Source: Paralcaligenes ureilyticus (lineage in GTDB: Bacteria > Pseudomonadota > Gammaproteobacteria > Burkholderiales > Burkholderiaceae_B). Taken from it: a DNA stretch of 64,000 nt. The stretch lies in NCBI RefSeq assembly GCF_004346225.1, contig NZ_SMAJ01000001.1:1-64000 (forward strand), read 5' to 3'. Under the pieces are notes generated by a model that saw only the letters and a list, made by a program, of their open reading frames with translations, ran no database searches and was not told where the DNA came from. Position 1 is the first letter of the stretch, and every line of letters starts with the position of its first letter. Shown piece by piece: positions 54,168-63,835 of the stretch. A program made the translations under genes and the position numbers.

Positions 54168-57135
54168 GCAGTTTTTCCCCGGAAGGATCGTAGAACACCG
54201 GCTCGCCCACCACCACTTCACATGTGTAGTTGTGCAAGGGCGACCATGCGGTCAACTTCTGGCCTATAAGTGCGCGGCCGTTCTTGATGAACGCAATCCC
54301 GATATGCGTGTCCAGCGTTGGGCTATACGTAGACGACGAGATCCAGCCCAGCGATGCCGCCCCGGCCATGGGCTCCTTGACGATAGCCGAGCCGGCAATG
54401 ATTTTTGCGCCCGGCGATGTTGACATCACACCAACGAGCTTCGGCCGTTCCGGCGATATCAGGCCTTCGCGACGCATCAGCGGCTTGCCGATAAAGGGTT
54501 CGGCCTTGCTCGCCAATTTGCCCAGGCCCAGGTCGTCGGCGGTCGTTCTTCCATCGATCTCCGGTCCCGCCACGTGGCCCTTCTCGATCCGCATGACCCC
54601 CATCGCTTCCGTGCCGTAGGGCGTGATTCCCAACGGCTTGCCCGCTTCGAGCAACCGCATCCAAAGCGCCATGCCGTATCCCGCCGGGATGTTCAATTCA
54701 TATGCCATTTCGCCCGAGTAGCTCAGACGGAATACATTTAGTGGTATATGGGCCAGGCTTGTTTCCAGCACGCCCATGTGGGGCAGCGCCGCATCCGACA
54801 CATCGACACCGGGAAGCAACGCCTCCAGGACAGTGCGGCTCTTGGGGCCGGCCAGCGCGATCTGCGCGTACTGATCCGTGAGCGATGTCACTCGCACGCG
54901 TAGTTTTTGATACGCCGTGGCAAGCAGGAATTCCAGATCGGACAATACTTTGCCCGCATGGGCCGTGGTGGTGGTCATGAAGAACCGGTCTTCCGCGAAC
55001 CGCGATGTGGTGCCGTCATCCAGTACGATGCCGTCGTCGCGCAGCATCAATCCATAACGCGCGCGGCCAGGCTTCAGGGTGGAGAACCGGTTGCTGTATA
55101 CCAGATCAAGGAATCTTGCCGCATCCGGCCCCTGGACGTCGATTTTCCCCAATGTGGAAACATCGACGATTCCAACCCCGCGGCGTACGGCAAGCGTTTC
55201 ACGCCGCCATGCCTGCGCATAGGTTTCACCCGGGCCGACATAGGTCTTGGGCCGCAACCATTGTCCCGCCGATGCCATGACCGCGCCGTTGTCCAGGTGC
55301 CACTGGTGCATAGGGGAGAGCCGCGTGGCGGAAAAACCTTTACCTATCTGACGGCCCACGAACGCACCGAGCGTCACCGGCGTGTAGGGAGGCCGGAAGG
55401 TGGTGGTCCCGACGACCGGAATCGGCTCTTGCCGCGCAAGCGCCATGAGGGCGAGCCCATTGATGTTGCTGGTCTTTCCCTGATCCGTACCCATGCCCAG
55501 CGTCGTGTAACGCTTCAGATGCTCCACCGAGCGGAAATTTTCACGAGCGGCCAGCGCCACATCGTTCACCGTTACGTCGTCCTGGAGATCGACGAATTGC
55601 TTCGCCTTGGCGCCCAGGCGCTGCGGCGCAAGCCAAAAAGCCTCGATATCCAGGTCAGGCTCGTCGCCCTCCACGATCACGTCCGGCGTTTGCTGCTTCA
55701 GTCCCAGATCCGCGCACGCCGACACCGCCGCGGCGGCACCGTCCTTCAACACCTCACGCAGTTGAAATACGCCGCGCGCGGCGCCGGCGGAAATGGCCGC
55801 CTGCTTGCCTGGCCCAGGGATGAAGGTGGCAATGCGTTCATCGTAGACGGCCTTGCCGCCCGATTGCGAATGCAGGTGCAGCGAAGGAGCCCAACCCCCG
55901 GCCGTGCCGATGACATCGCATGCGATGCTTGTCCCGCGGCCACTGTCGCGCAAAGCGATTTCGGCACCCTTGACGCAGCCGCTGCCCAGCGCCCGCAACA
56001 CAATGGATCCCAGGTGCACGGGGATACCCAAGGATCGGGCTTGTTCCATGATCGCCGCCGGAATCGCACGCCGCACGTCGACAATAGCTGCAACGTCGAT
56101 GCCGAGCCTGGCAAGATCGAATGCAGCCGAGTAGGCACTGTTATTGTTGACGAACAGCACAATGCGCCGGCCGGCCGCCACGCCATAACGGTTGGCATAG
56201 GTGCGAATGGCGGATGCCAGCATGACGCCCGGCAAATCGTTGTTTCCAAAAACCAGCGGGCGTTCAATCGCACCGGTGGCAAGCACGACGCGTTTAGCGC
56301 GGATATGCCATAGCCGCTGGCGGGGCACGTGCGGCCCGGGTACCGCAACATGATCGGCCACGCGTTCGATCAGGGACACCATATTATGGTCGTAATAGCC
56401 GAAAGCCGTGGTGCGAGGCAAAACAGTGACGCGGCTATTGGTGGATAAGCCGGCAGCCATGTCGTGCGCCCACTGCGCAGCGGGGATCTTGTCGATACGC
56501 GTGCCCTGGCCCAACAGCGAACCGCCCAGGCTTGCATTTTCATCGACGAGAAAAACCTTTGCCCCCGCTCGCATCGCCACGCCGGCTGCGGCCAGGCCGG
56601 CTGCGCCCGCGCCGACGACAAGGACGTCGCAGCAGGCAAACCGTTTCTCGTAACGATCCGGATCGTCTTGCCTTGTCGCCACGCCCATGCCCGCCGCATT
56701 GCGAATCACGCGTTCGTAGCTTGGCCATAGCCGTGCGGGCCACATAAAGGTTTTGTAATAAAACCCGGCCGGAAACAAGGGCGACAGCAGGTTGTTGACG
56801 GCCATCAGGTCGAACTTCAACGATGGCCAGCGATTCTGGCTTTCCGCCACGAGCCCTTCATACAGTTCAATAGCCGTGGCGCGAGTATTGGGCTCGGCTC
56901 GCGCGCCGCTGCGCAAGCGCACCAGTGCATTGGGCTCTTCGACGCCGGCGGCGACGATACCGCGCGGACGGTGATACTTGAAACTGCGGCCTATGAGTTT
57001 TACTCCATTGGCCATTAATGCGGATGCCAGCGTATCTCCCGGATGGCCTTCGTAGCGCACGCCATCGAACAAAAACGAAATGGCCTTCGAGCGATCGACC
57101 AGGCCGCCCTGCTCCAGGCGAAAGGCTTGCTTCAT
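54160..57135 (-). CDS. soxA: Sarcosine oxidase alpha subunit
   Basis: A 991-residue SoxA. The N-terminal 2Fe-2S-ferredoxin-like domain (about 15-110, without its iron-sulphur cluster in the known structures) carries the SYKYHRPRG-type segment FKYHRPRGI. A dinucleotide domain follows with CDVLVVGAGAAGLAAAG at about 168-184 for NAD+, then a C-terminal aminomethyltransferase (GcvT-like) domain of about 370 residues that binds THF. The complex oxidises sarcosine to glycine plus 5,10-methylene-THF and hydrogen peroxide. Length is normal. It overlaps soxD by 4 bp and soxG by 8 bp. Confidence 0.96.
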   Translation of the reverse strand: MKQAFRLEQGGLVDRSKAISFLFDGVRYEGHPGDTLASALMANGVKLIGRSFKYHRPRGIVAAGVEEPNALVRLRSGARAEPNTRATAIELYEGLVAESQNRWPSLKFDLMAVNNLLSPLFPAGFYYKTFMWPARLWPSYERVIRNAAGMGVATRQDDPDRYEKRFACCDVLVVGAGAAGLAAAGVAMRAGAKVFLVDENASLGGSLLGQGTRIDKIPAAQWAHDMAAGLSTNSRVTVLPRTTAFGYYDHNMVSLIERVADHVAVPGPHVPRQRLWHIRAKRVVLATGAIERPLVFGNNDLPGVMLASAIRTYANRYGVAAGRRIVLFVNNNSAYSAAFDLARLGIDVAAIVDVRRAIPAAIMEQARSLGIPVHLGSIVLRALGSGCVKGAEIALRDSGRGTSIACDVIGTAGGWAPSLHLHSQSGGKAVYDERIATFIPGPGKQAAISAGAARGVFQLREVLKDGAAAAVSACADLGLKQQTPDVIVEGDEPDLDIEAFWLAPQRLGAKAKQFVDLQDDVTVNDVALAARENFRSVEHLKRYTTLGMGTDQGKTSNINGLALMALARQEPIPVVGTTTFRPPYTPVTLGAFVGRQIGKGFSATRLSPMHQWHLDNGAVMASAGQWLRPKTYVGPGETYAQAWRRETLAVRRGVGIVDVSTLGKIDVQGPDAARFLDLVYSNRFSTLKPGRARYGLMLRDDGIVLDDGTTSRFAEDRFFMTTTTAHAGKVLSDLEFLLATAYQKLRVRVTSLTDQYAQIALAGPKSRTVLEALLPGVDVSDAALPHMGVLETSLAHIPLNVFRLSYSGEMAYELNIPAGYGMALWMRLLEAGKPLGITPYGTEAMGVMRIEKGHVAGPEIDGRTTADDLGLGKLASKAEPFIGKPLMRREGLISPERPKLVGVMSTSPGAKIIAGSAIVKEPMAGAASLGWISSSTYSPTLDTHIGIAFIKNGRALIGQKLTAWSPLHNYTCEVVVGEPVFYDPSGEKLHG

Positions 57136-57407
57136 TGCGACTCCCGTTGGGCAAGGGCGTGTGCCAGCGAGACGCCGGCAATATCATGGGTGAGCGTATC
57201 GCGCTCGACCTTTATCCAACTGCGGCAGCCCAAGGCATGTTGCCAATATTCCGTATGTGGCCCCTTGGGATTGTCGCGCAGATAAACATAGGCAAACCAC
57301 TCGGACTCGGGCGCGTCGTCGGCCGGGCGCAATACGGTTGCATCCGAGCCATAGTTGAATTCGGTGTGATTGCGCGGCCCGCAAAACGGGCAATTGATGA
57401 GAAGCAT
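57132..57407 (-). CDS. soxD: Sarcosine oxidase delta subunit
   Basis: A 91-residue SoxD. The zinc-binding N-terminus is CPFCGPRNHTEF at residues 6-17, with the second half of the site formed by His and Cys further on (about residues 54 and 63, in HALGCRSW). DNPKGPHTEYWQHALGC is the family signature. I start at 57407; the open frame to 57527 inside soxB is not used. It sits 10 bp after soxB and overlaps soxA by 4 bp. Confidence 0.94.
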   Translation of the reverse strand: MLLINCPFCGPRNHTEFNYGSDATVLRPADDAPESEWFAYVYLRDNPKGPHTEYWQHALGCRSWIKVERDTLTHDIAGVSLAHALAQRESQ

Positions 57408-57417
57408 TGCAAAGGCC

Positions 57418-58671
57418 TTACTGTGCGCTGGGGATTGGGCCGCTGCCCTTTTCGTCGATAGTGAAGCCGCGCTCGAACCGATCCATGTTGAAGCCTCGAT
57501 TGAGTTCGTGCGGCTCGTCGTGAGCAATCGTGTGGGCGAACACCCATCCGGACGCCGGTGTTGCCTTGAAGCCGCCGTAACACCAGCCGCCGTCGATATA
57601 AAAATTCTGCAATGGCGTTTTGCTGATGATCGGACTGCCGTCCATCGTCATATCCATGATGCCCCCCCAATGCCGCATCATTCGCAGACGGCTGATGAAG
57701 GGAAACATTTGCATTGCGCAAGCTGTCGCATGCTCGAGAATCGACAGATTCCCCTTTTGGGCATAGCTGTTATAGAAATCCAGATCGCCGCCCATGACCA
57801 GCTCGCCTTTGTCGGATTGGCTCATGTAGAAATGACCGGCACCGTAGGTCACGACCGTATGGATGATCGGTTTGACCGGCTCGCTGACGAACGCTTGCAG
57901 TAAATGGCTTTCGATCGGCAGGGTGAAGCCGGCCATCCTGGCCAATTGACTGGTATGGCCGGCTACGGCGATGCCCACCTGGCGGGCTCCGATAAAACCC
58001 TGATTCGTCTCTATTCCCCTGACCCTGCCGCCTTCCTGCTTGATCGCAATACATTCGCAGTTTTGCAGGATATCGACGCCGAGCGCATTGGCCGCTCGCG
58101 CATAACCCCACGCTACCGCATCATGACGGGCAACGCCGCCGCGCTTTTGCAATAGGCCGCCGATCACGGGATAGCGGGGCCGCTCGCTGCTGTCGAGCAG
58201 AGGGACCATTTCTTCGACTTGCTTGCGATCGAGCCATTCCGCATCGATGCCATTAATGCGCATTGCGTTGCCGCGACGAATATAGGCGTCTTGCTGCGCA
58301 TCGGTGTGCGCAAGATTGAGAACGCCGCGCTGGCTGAACATCACGTTGTAATTGAGCTCCTGGCTCATCGTCTCCCACAGCTTGAGCGACCAGTCATAGA
58401 ACCGCGCGTTGGTGTCGAGCAGGTAGTTGGAACGAATCAGTGTCGTATTGCGGCCCGTGTTGCCGCCCCCGATCCAACCTTTTTCCACTACCGCGATATT
58501 TTTGACGCCATGAAGCTTGGCAAGATAATAGGCCGTCGCAAGGCCATGCCCTCCCCCCCCAACGATGATGACATCGTAATGTTTCTTCGGTACGGGTGAA
58601 TCCCACGCCGGCATCCAGCCCCGGTGGTGGCTGAAAGCATTACGTGCGAGGGAGAAAAATGAATACTTCAT
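57418..58671 (-). CDS. soxB: Sarcosine oxidase beta subunit
   Basis: A 417-residue flavoprotein subunit carrying noncovalent FAD and covalent FMN. The dinucleotide motif is VIIVGGGGHGLATAYYLA (about residues 34-51), followed by VEKGWIGGGNTGRNTTLIRS, the family hallmark. The C-terminal GGWCYGGFKATPASGW completes the active-site region. It is the first gene of the sox operon soxB-soxD-soxA-soxG-purU, which reads leftward. About 260 bp separate it from the divergent deacetylase gene. Confidence 0.96.
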   Translation of the reverse strand: MKYSFFSLARNAFSHHRGWMPAWDSPVPKKHYDVIIVGGGGHGLATAYYLAKLHGVKNIAVVEKGWIGGGNTGRNTTLIRSNYLLDTNARFYDWSLKLWETMSQELNYNVMFSQRGVLNLAHTDAQQDAYIRRGNAMRINGIDAEWLDRKQVEEMVPLLDSSERPRYPVIGGLLQKRGGVARHDAVAWGYARAANALGVDILQNCECIAIKQEGGRVRGIETNQGFIGARQVGIAVAGHTSQLARMAGFTLPIESHLLQAFVSEPVKPIIHTVVTYGAGHFYMSQSDKGELVMGGDLDFYNSYAQKGNLSILEHATACAMQMFPFISRLRMMRHWGGIMDMTMDGSPIISKTPLQNFYIDGGWCYGGFKATPASGWVFAHTIAHDEPHELNRGFNMDRFERGFTIDEKGSGPIPSAQ

Positions 58672-58933
58672 GAGTATTGGCGGTCAAGAAAAGGTTTATT
58701 GCTGGAACAGTTCCAGTAAGCCTGACGACCAGGGGCTTGGGCAAGCACCATCAAAGAAAGACGAGGGGTGAATAAGATTTATTAATACCCGGGCAGAGGG
58801 GAAGCACTTAATAAGAATTACTAATGCTTATAGGCAATCTTCCGTTATAAGGCGGCAAGAAATCATGGACTTCGACGAAACTGCGCCATGACACGCATCA
58901 ACTCCACCAAGACTTGCAACGAGACAGACGCTC
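58672..58933. other. Divergent intergenic region between soxB and the deacetylase gene
   Basis: About 262 bp that must hold promoters for the leftward sox operon and the rightward deacetylase gene. An AT-rich stretch with repeated TTAATA-type sequence (about 58770-58835) is the most promoter-like part. No operator can be assigned. Confidence 0.4.
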
Positions 58934-59719
58934 ATGAAAAATTTCCCGGTTGTATTTGGTATTGATCTGGACGCCGAGTCAAGCTGGCTTGGGAAGTCCC
59001 CCGAAAACGCCGGCAAGCCGGTGCTTCTTTCGCATGGTACATACGAAATCCGGGAAGGCCTGAAATCCCTCCTGGATGTGCTCGATCGGCACGACGTGCG
59101 CTCGACATTCTTCATTCCCGGGCTGATCGCACACCGTCATCCCGAGGCCGTCACGGAAATTTTCCGGCGCGGCCACGAGGTCGCAAGCCATGGCTACAAC
59201 CATTTGTCGCCGCCGCTTCTCGATGCCGGTCAGGAAAGAAAAGAGTTGGCCTCCGGCATCGAGACCCTGGAGAAAATAACAGGCCGCCGTCCGGTGACAT
59301 GGCAAGCCCCCTCGTGGGAAATCACCGCTCGCACCATCGATTATCTGATCGACGAAGGGGTTTCGGTTTCCAGCAATTTTCACGACAGCACCCGGCCCTA
59401 CCGCCATGTTCGCAACGGCGTGCCGCTTCCTCTGGTTGAACTACCGGTCGAGTGGCACTTGGCCGATGCCCCTTTCTTCTTGTACGGCGGGATGCCGGGC
59501 CGGCAAATCTGGCCGCCCCTGACTGTGGAGGAAATGTGGAAAGAAGATTTTCGCGGCCTCTACGAGCGGGAGGGGTCGTATTTTCGCTTGGCGCTGCATG
59601 TTCAGCTCATTGCTCACCCAGGACGGCTTCGCATGCTTGAACGTTTCATCCAATTTATAAAGGAACATCCAAATGCGTACTTTACCCGTTGTGATGAGCT
59701 TGCTGCCACGATTGCCTAG
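58934..59719 (+). CDS. NodB-type polysaccharide deacetylase family protein
   Basis: A 261-residue protein. The metal motif region is FGIDLDAE at the N-terminus (Asp pair), RGHEVASHGYNH at about residues 77-88 gives H-x3-H, and TWQAPSWEI follows. These match the NodB fold that removes acyl or formyl groups from N-acetylated or formylated substrates; non-carbohydrate members such as allantoinase-like and imidase enzymes exist. There is no signal peptide, so a soluble cytoplasmic metabolic enzyme (imidase- or PuuE-like) is more likely than a cell-wall enzyme. It overlaps the following Bug gene by 47 bp. Confidence 0.84.
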   Translation: MKNFPVVFGIDLDAESSWLGKSPENAGKPVLLSHGTYEIREGLKSLLDVLDRHDVRSTFFIPGLIAHRHPEAVTEIFRRGHEVASHGYNHLSPPLLDAGQERKELASGIETLEKITGRRPVTWQAPSWEITARTIDYLIDEGVSVSSNFHDSTRPYRHVRNGVPLPLVELPVEWHLADAPFFLYGGMPGRQIWPPLTVEEMWKEDFRGLYEREGSYFRLALHVQLIAHPGRLRMLERFIQFIKEHPNAYFTRCDELAATIA

Positions 59720-60686
59720 CAATCGGGCCATATGGGCTTTCCTGTTTGCCTTATCCCTTTTCTCGGGGCCCGGAGCCGCCACCGCGGCGGGCTATCCCGA
59801 AAAGCCGGTTTCCATCATCGTGCCGTTTGCCGTGGGAACCGCAACCGATAGCATTGTCCGCCTGCTCGCCAAAGGTTTGCACGCCAAACTCGGCGTTCCG
59901 TTCATTGTCGAGAATCGCCCTGGCGCGAGCGGCATTATCGGAACCGATCGCGGCGCGAGATCGAAGCCGGATGGCTACACGCTGCTGGCCGCCTCGGGCA
60001 CCACGATGTCGCAAAACCCTTGGTTCTTCAAGAAAATCCCCTACAACCCAGCCACTGACCTCAGGCCCATCGCACGTATTGGCGGGTTTCCGCTAGCCGT
60101 TGTGGTGCGCCAGGAAGCGCCATGGAAAACCATGGCCGGGTTCCTGGATGCGGCTCGCACGACCACGAAATCGTTCTCCTACGGAACCGCCTACGGCATG
60201 CAAACCGTGTGCGGGGAGCTTTTGAAAAAAAATGCCAAGCTCGACTTGATTTCAGTACCATACAAAGGCACTCCGCAGGCGATTACCGACCTCCTCGGCG
60301 GGCAAATCGATTTCATGTGCGCCGAATTCGCGACCAGTCTGAATGCCATCAGGGGCCATCAATTGCGCGCATTGGCCATCTTGACCGACAAACGATCGCG
60401 CTACCTCCCCGATGTGCCCACCATGAAGGAACTGGGCTTGAATTTCGTCCCCGAAATGCACTCCTGGATTGGCTTGCTTGCCCCCAGCGGTACCCCCACG
60501 CAAAATATCGAAACCATCAGCCGGGCAGTCCTGGAAGTTGCGGCGGCCCCCGAATTTTCAAGCGCGCTCGATTCGATCGGATTTGAGCTCGCCACACTCA
60601 ACGCATCGGATTTCGGTAAATTCCTGAAAAAAGATCGTGCCATATGGGGTGAACAAATCAAACAAGCCGGCATCGCACCTCAATAA
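59673..60686 (+). CDS. Bug/TctC-family tripartite tricarboxylate receptor
   Basis: A 337-residue periplasmic receptor. A signal peptide with a hydrophobic core (AIWAFLFALSLFSGPGAATAA) precedes VSIIVPFAVGTATDSIVRL and VENRPGASGIIGTDRGA, then VPYKGTPQAITDLLGGQ. AGGA lies 8 bases before the ATG at 59673. It overlaps the deacetylase gene by 47 bp, which ties the two together, and is followed by a LysR gene after about 90 bp. The deacetylase may act on the imported compound. Confidence 0.9.
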   Translation: MRTLPVVMSLLPRLPSNRAIWAFLFALSLFSGPGAATAAGYPEKPVSIIVPFAVGTATDSIVRLLAKGLHAKLGVPFIVENRPGASGIIGTDRGARSKPDGYTLLAASGTTMSQNPWFFKKIPYNPATDLRPIARIGGFPLAVVVRQEAPWKTMAGFLDAARTTTKSFSYGTAYGMQTVCGELLKKNAKLDLISVPYKGTPQAITDLLGGQIDFMCAEFATSLNAIRGHQLRALAILTDKRSRYLPDVPTMKELGLNFVPEMHSWIGLLAPSGTPTQNIETISRAVLEVAAAPEFSSALDSIGFELATLNASDFGKFLKKDRAIWGEQIKQAGIAPQ

Positions 60687-60773
60687 ACAGCCGTATCGGA
60701 CTGCCCGGAGCCTACGCCCACACTACCGTATCGCGTATTATGCAAGGTCGCCAAACCGAAAAGGATTTCCGGC

Positions 60774-61745
60774 ATGCGCAATCGCTTCACAATCGAACTC
60801 AGTTCCATGAGGGTGTTCCTGGCGGTCAGCGAAATGGGCAGTATGACGACAGCGGCCAGGAAGCTGGGGATGACGCAGTCCGCCGTCTCGCAGGCTATCC
60901 GCCAGATGGAGGAAGGCCTGGGCGTGATATTGATCGATCGGGAGTTCCGCCCGCTGCAACTCACCTCGTCGGGCACGATACTGCGCCAGCATGCGCACCG
61001 GATACTGGCCGACACAGATCACCTGACATCTGCGCTTCAAGCCGGCGGCACGGTACCCGGACTGCGCATGGGCATGCTCGATTCCTTTGCGGCAACAGTC
61101 GGACCCTCGCTCATCCGCACCGTTAGCGAGTACGCACGCGATGTTTTCGTTTATCAGGGCTTTTCACCCGAACATCTACGCGGATTCCGCGCGCGTGAAC
61201 TGGATATCGTCATATCCGGCGAACTGCTCAACTGCAAAGCTGAAGAACTCAGCCTTTTGCTTCTTCGCGAGCCCTTTGTTCTGGTTCTTCCGAAAGAGCA
61301 TTCGGAATATGCACAGCATTCAAACCTGAAGCAAATCGCGCGCAACCTGCCGCTGGTTCGATACAGCGCACGCTCCACGGCGGGGCTCCTGACCGACCGC
61401 TACCTGGAAAAATTGGGCCTGATCAATCAGCGCCGCCTGGAAGTTGAAACGGCCGAAGTCCTGTGCAGCCTGGTCGCAGCGGGCGTTGGCTGGGCAATCA
61501 CCACCCCGTTGCACTTGCTCCAGGGCAGACCACAGTTTGAAGGGATTTCGGTGCAGCCCTTGCCCGAGGAAGGAATCAGCCGCGATCTCTCGCTTTTGGT
61601 GCGCCGGGACGAGTTTGAGACCATGGGGCGTGCGCTTACAAAACGAACGCACGAGATCCTTCGGGCCGAATGCCTGCCGCCGCTCTTCGCCCTCATGCCA
61701 TGGCTGAAAGGAGTCATGAAGGCTGGAGACGACATCGGGGACTGA
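60774..61745 (+). CDS. LysR-family transcriptional regulator
   Basis: A 323-residue LysR regulator. The N-terminal helix-turn-helix covers about residues 10-65 (MRVFLAVSEMGSMTTAARKLGMTQSAVSQAIRQMEE), followed by the linker helix and the periplasmic-binding-protein-like effector domain. AAGGA is a few bases upstream. It stands between a Bug gene on the same strand and a leftward Bug-dipeptidase set, and could regulate either. Confidence 0.92.
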   Translation: MRNRFTIELSSMRVFLAVSEMGSMTTAARKLGMTQSAVSQAIRQMEEGLGVILIDREFRPLQLTSSGTILRQHAHRILADTDHLTSALQAGGTVPGLRMGMLDSFAATVGPSLIRTVSEYARDVFVYQGFSPEHLRGFRARELDIVISGELLNCKAEELSLLLLREPFVLVLPKEHSEYAQHSNLKQIARNLPLVRYSARSTAGLLTDRYLEKLGLINQRRLEVETAEVLCSLVAAGVGWAITTPLHLLQGRPQFEGISVQPLPEEGISRDLSLLVRRDEFETMGRALTKRTHEILRAECLPPLFALMPWLKGVMKAGDDIGD

Positions 61746-61757
61746 CCGCCATCGTCT

Positions 61758-62735
61758 TTACTCGGGCTTCAGGCCGATGGCCGCCGCGAGCTCACGATAT
61801 TTGCCGATCTCGGCTTTCATGAATCGGAGCAGCTCATCCGGGCTTCCCCCAATGGGCAAAATATACAGATTACCGAAGGCTTTCTGCAACTGCGTCGACT
61901 TCAGCGCCGCAACCGTTGCCGCATGCAAACGCGCGACGACCTCGTGCGGTGTACCGTGCGGCGCCAGCAGGCCCACCCAATTGCTGTCGACGAAGCCCGG
62001 CAGGCCTGCCTGCGCCATCGTCGGCACCGTCGGCATGGTCGCCAAACGGTCTGGCGAGAGCACCGATATGGCTTTCAGCTTGCCGGACTTTATCAGGTCG
62101 ACCATGGGCTGGGGCGAACTGAAAGAATACTGGATCTGACCGGCGATCAAATCCGAAATCATCGGCCCGCTACCTTTATAAGGCACATGCACCGTATTGA
62201 TGTCTGCGGCCAGATTGAACCGCAGGCCGATCAGATGGGGTTGCGAATACTGGCCGCCCGATCCGTAGTTGATCTTCCCCGGATGCGCCTTCGCATAGGC
62301 GATCAGCTCGGTCAGCGTATTCGGGGGAAAGGATGACGACGCCACCAGCATGTTCGGTAGCCAGCCCACTTGCGAAATCGGCTCCAGATCCTTGAGAGGA
62401 TCATAGGTCATCACCGCAGACGTCACCGGCGCAATCGTCAACTCGGCAGAGGTTCCGAACAACAAGGTATATCCATCGGGCGTCGATCGGGCGACCAGAT
62501 TCGTGCCGATTCTGCCGGTCGCTCCAGGCCGATTTTCGACCACCACGGCCTGACCCAGTTGCTGCGACAGCTGCGTTGCGAATATCCGCGCCGCAACATC
62601 TGTGCCGCCGCCAGGGGCATAACCGACGATGAGCCTGACAGGTTTGGATGGCCACGTTGCCTGCGCCATGCCTGTTGCGGGGGCAGCCAGCATGCATAGG
62701 GTTCCAAGTACGGTTAACCAGCGTTGCAGGGACAT
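61758..62735 (-). CDS. Bug/TctC-family tripartite tricarboxylate receptor
   Basis: A 325-residue periplasmic receptor with a Sec signal peptide (WLTVLGTLCMLAAPATGMAQA). Motifs are VRLIVGYAPGGGTDVAARI, VENRPGATGRIGTNLVA and VHVPYKGSGPMISDLIAGQ. I chose the ATG at 62735, which has GGAG 6 bases upstream; the ATG at 62741 immediately follows that GGAG and is less likely. It lies downstream of the dipeptidase-like gene on the same strand. Confidence 0.92.
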   Translation of the reverse strand: MSLQRWLTVLGTLCMLAAPATGMAQATWPSKPVRLIVGYAPGGGTDVAARIFATQLSQQLGQAVVVENRPGATGRIGTNLVARSTPDGYTLLFGTSAELTIAPVTSAVMTYDPLKDLEPISQVGWLPNMLVASSSFPPNTLTELIAYAKAHPGKINYGSGGQYSQPHLIGLRFNLAADINTVHVPYKGSGPMISDLIAGQIQYSFSSPQPMVDLIKSGKLKAISVLSPDRLATMPTVPTMAQAGLPGFVDSNWVGLLAPHGTPHEVVARLHAATVAALKSTQLQKAFGNLYILPIGGSPDELLRFMKAEIGKYRELAAAIGLKPE

Positions 62736-62750
62736 AGACATCTCCGTTGA

Positions 62751-63773
62751 TTATCCATTGACAGAAGTAAAATGACGCAGCCAGTTGCCGCCAAGCACCG
62801 CCGCGGTCTGTTCGCGGGTATAGCCGCGGTCGAACATGCCCTGGGTGAAGTTGGCCAGTTCAAGAATCGTGCTCAGGCCGCGCGGGTAGTCCTGGGTCAG
62901 GAACTCGTCGACGCTGCCAAAAATATCCGGACGCCGCGTTCGCCATAGGACGGACGCCGGCATCAGCTTCTTCGCGGCCTTGTAGCCTTCGGTGAAGTCC
63001 AGTCCCAGGCCGACGTTCTCGACGCCGACGGTTCGGATCCAGTGCTCACCGTGGTCCAGCATGTCGTTGAGCGTCGGATCGGCGGCTCTGACGCTGCGCG
63101 GCAGGCCACACACGCCCATGACACCGCCCTTTTGCCCGATCGCCCGCGCCGTTTCGTCGCGGGTGTTGCGGTCATTGGCGTTCACGGTGTAGGCGTTGGA
63201 ATGCGTGCACACCGGATGCCTGGCCCGCACGACGCCTTCGGCTCGGGCGCGATGTCCCGCATGCGACAGATCCAGGATGAGGTCCAGCTCATTGACCGCG
63301 TCGATCAGTTCTTCGCCGGCAAAGGTCAGCCCCGCGTCGCGCCGTTCGCCGCAACCGTCGGCAAATAAGGTAGCCCCCGTATAGGCCAGGCCGAAATAGC
63401 GCATGCCCATGCGAGCCATCGTGCGCAGCCGGTGAAAATCCAGATCGACCATGGCCGATCCTTGCGTGCCGACGATGACCGCCAGCCGGCCTTGCTTACG
63501 CGCCGACTCGATCTGTGCGCCGTTTGTCGCCAGCGCAAGATGCGAACTTTTGGCGATCTTTTCCAGGCCGACATCGAAATTGCGCAACGCATCGCCCCAG
63601 TTCTGGTCAGTGCCGAACGTGACGTTCACTGCATTCACGCCCGCCTGCAAGCAGCGTTCGGCCCAAGGCTCGTCCAGGACATAGAAGAGCGACAGACAAT
63701 CGAAAACAAATGTTTCCTGCGTAAAGCGCTTCGCTTCGCTACTGGCCTGTGGAATGGCTGAAGATCCTTGCAT
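62751..63773 (-). CDS. Membrane-dipeptidase-like (M19 family) protein
   Basis: A 340-residue metallohydrolase-type protein. The family motif DLSHAGHRARAEG is at about residue 180, followed by CTHSNAYTVNANDRNTRDE, typical of M19 renal-dipeptidase-like enzymes. The usual N-terminal D-G-H-N/D-D metal motif is not present; the corresponding region reads FVFDCLSLFYVLDE. It may thus have changed metal binding or a non-peptide substrate. Start at 63773, with AAGGA 9 bases upstream. It lies between two Bug genes on the same strand, suggesting a role in uptake-linked catabolism. Confidence 0.82.
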   Translation of the reverse strand: MQGSSAIPQASSEAKRFTQETFVFDCLSLFYVLDEPWAERCLQAGVNAVNVTFGTDQNWGDALRNFDVGLEKIAKSSHLALATNGAQIESARKQGRLAVIVGTQGSAMVDLDFHRLRTMARMGMRYFGLAYTGATLFADGCGERRDAGLTFAGEELIDAVNELDLILDLSHAGHRARAEGVVRARHPVCTHSNAYTVNANDRNTRDETARAIGQKGGVMGVCGLPRSVRAADPTLNDMLDHGEHWIRTVGVENVGLGLDFTEGYKAAKKLMPASVLWRTRRPDIFGSVDEFLTQDYPRGLSTILELANFTQGMFDRGYTREQTAAVLGGNWLRHFTSVNG

Positions 63774-63835
63774 GACGGGTATTCCTTGAAATGGATGTCG
63801 GATGGCAGTCAATACGGCGTCGCAGTATGCCGCCC

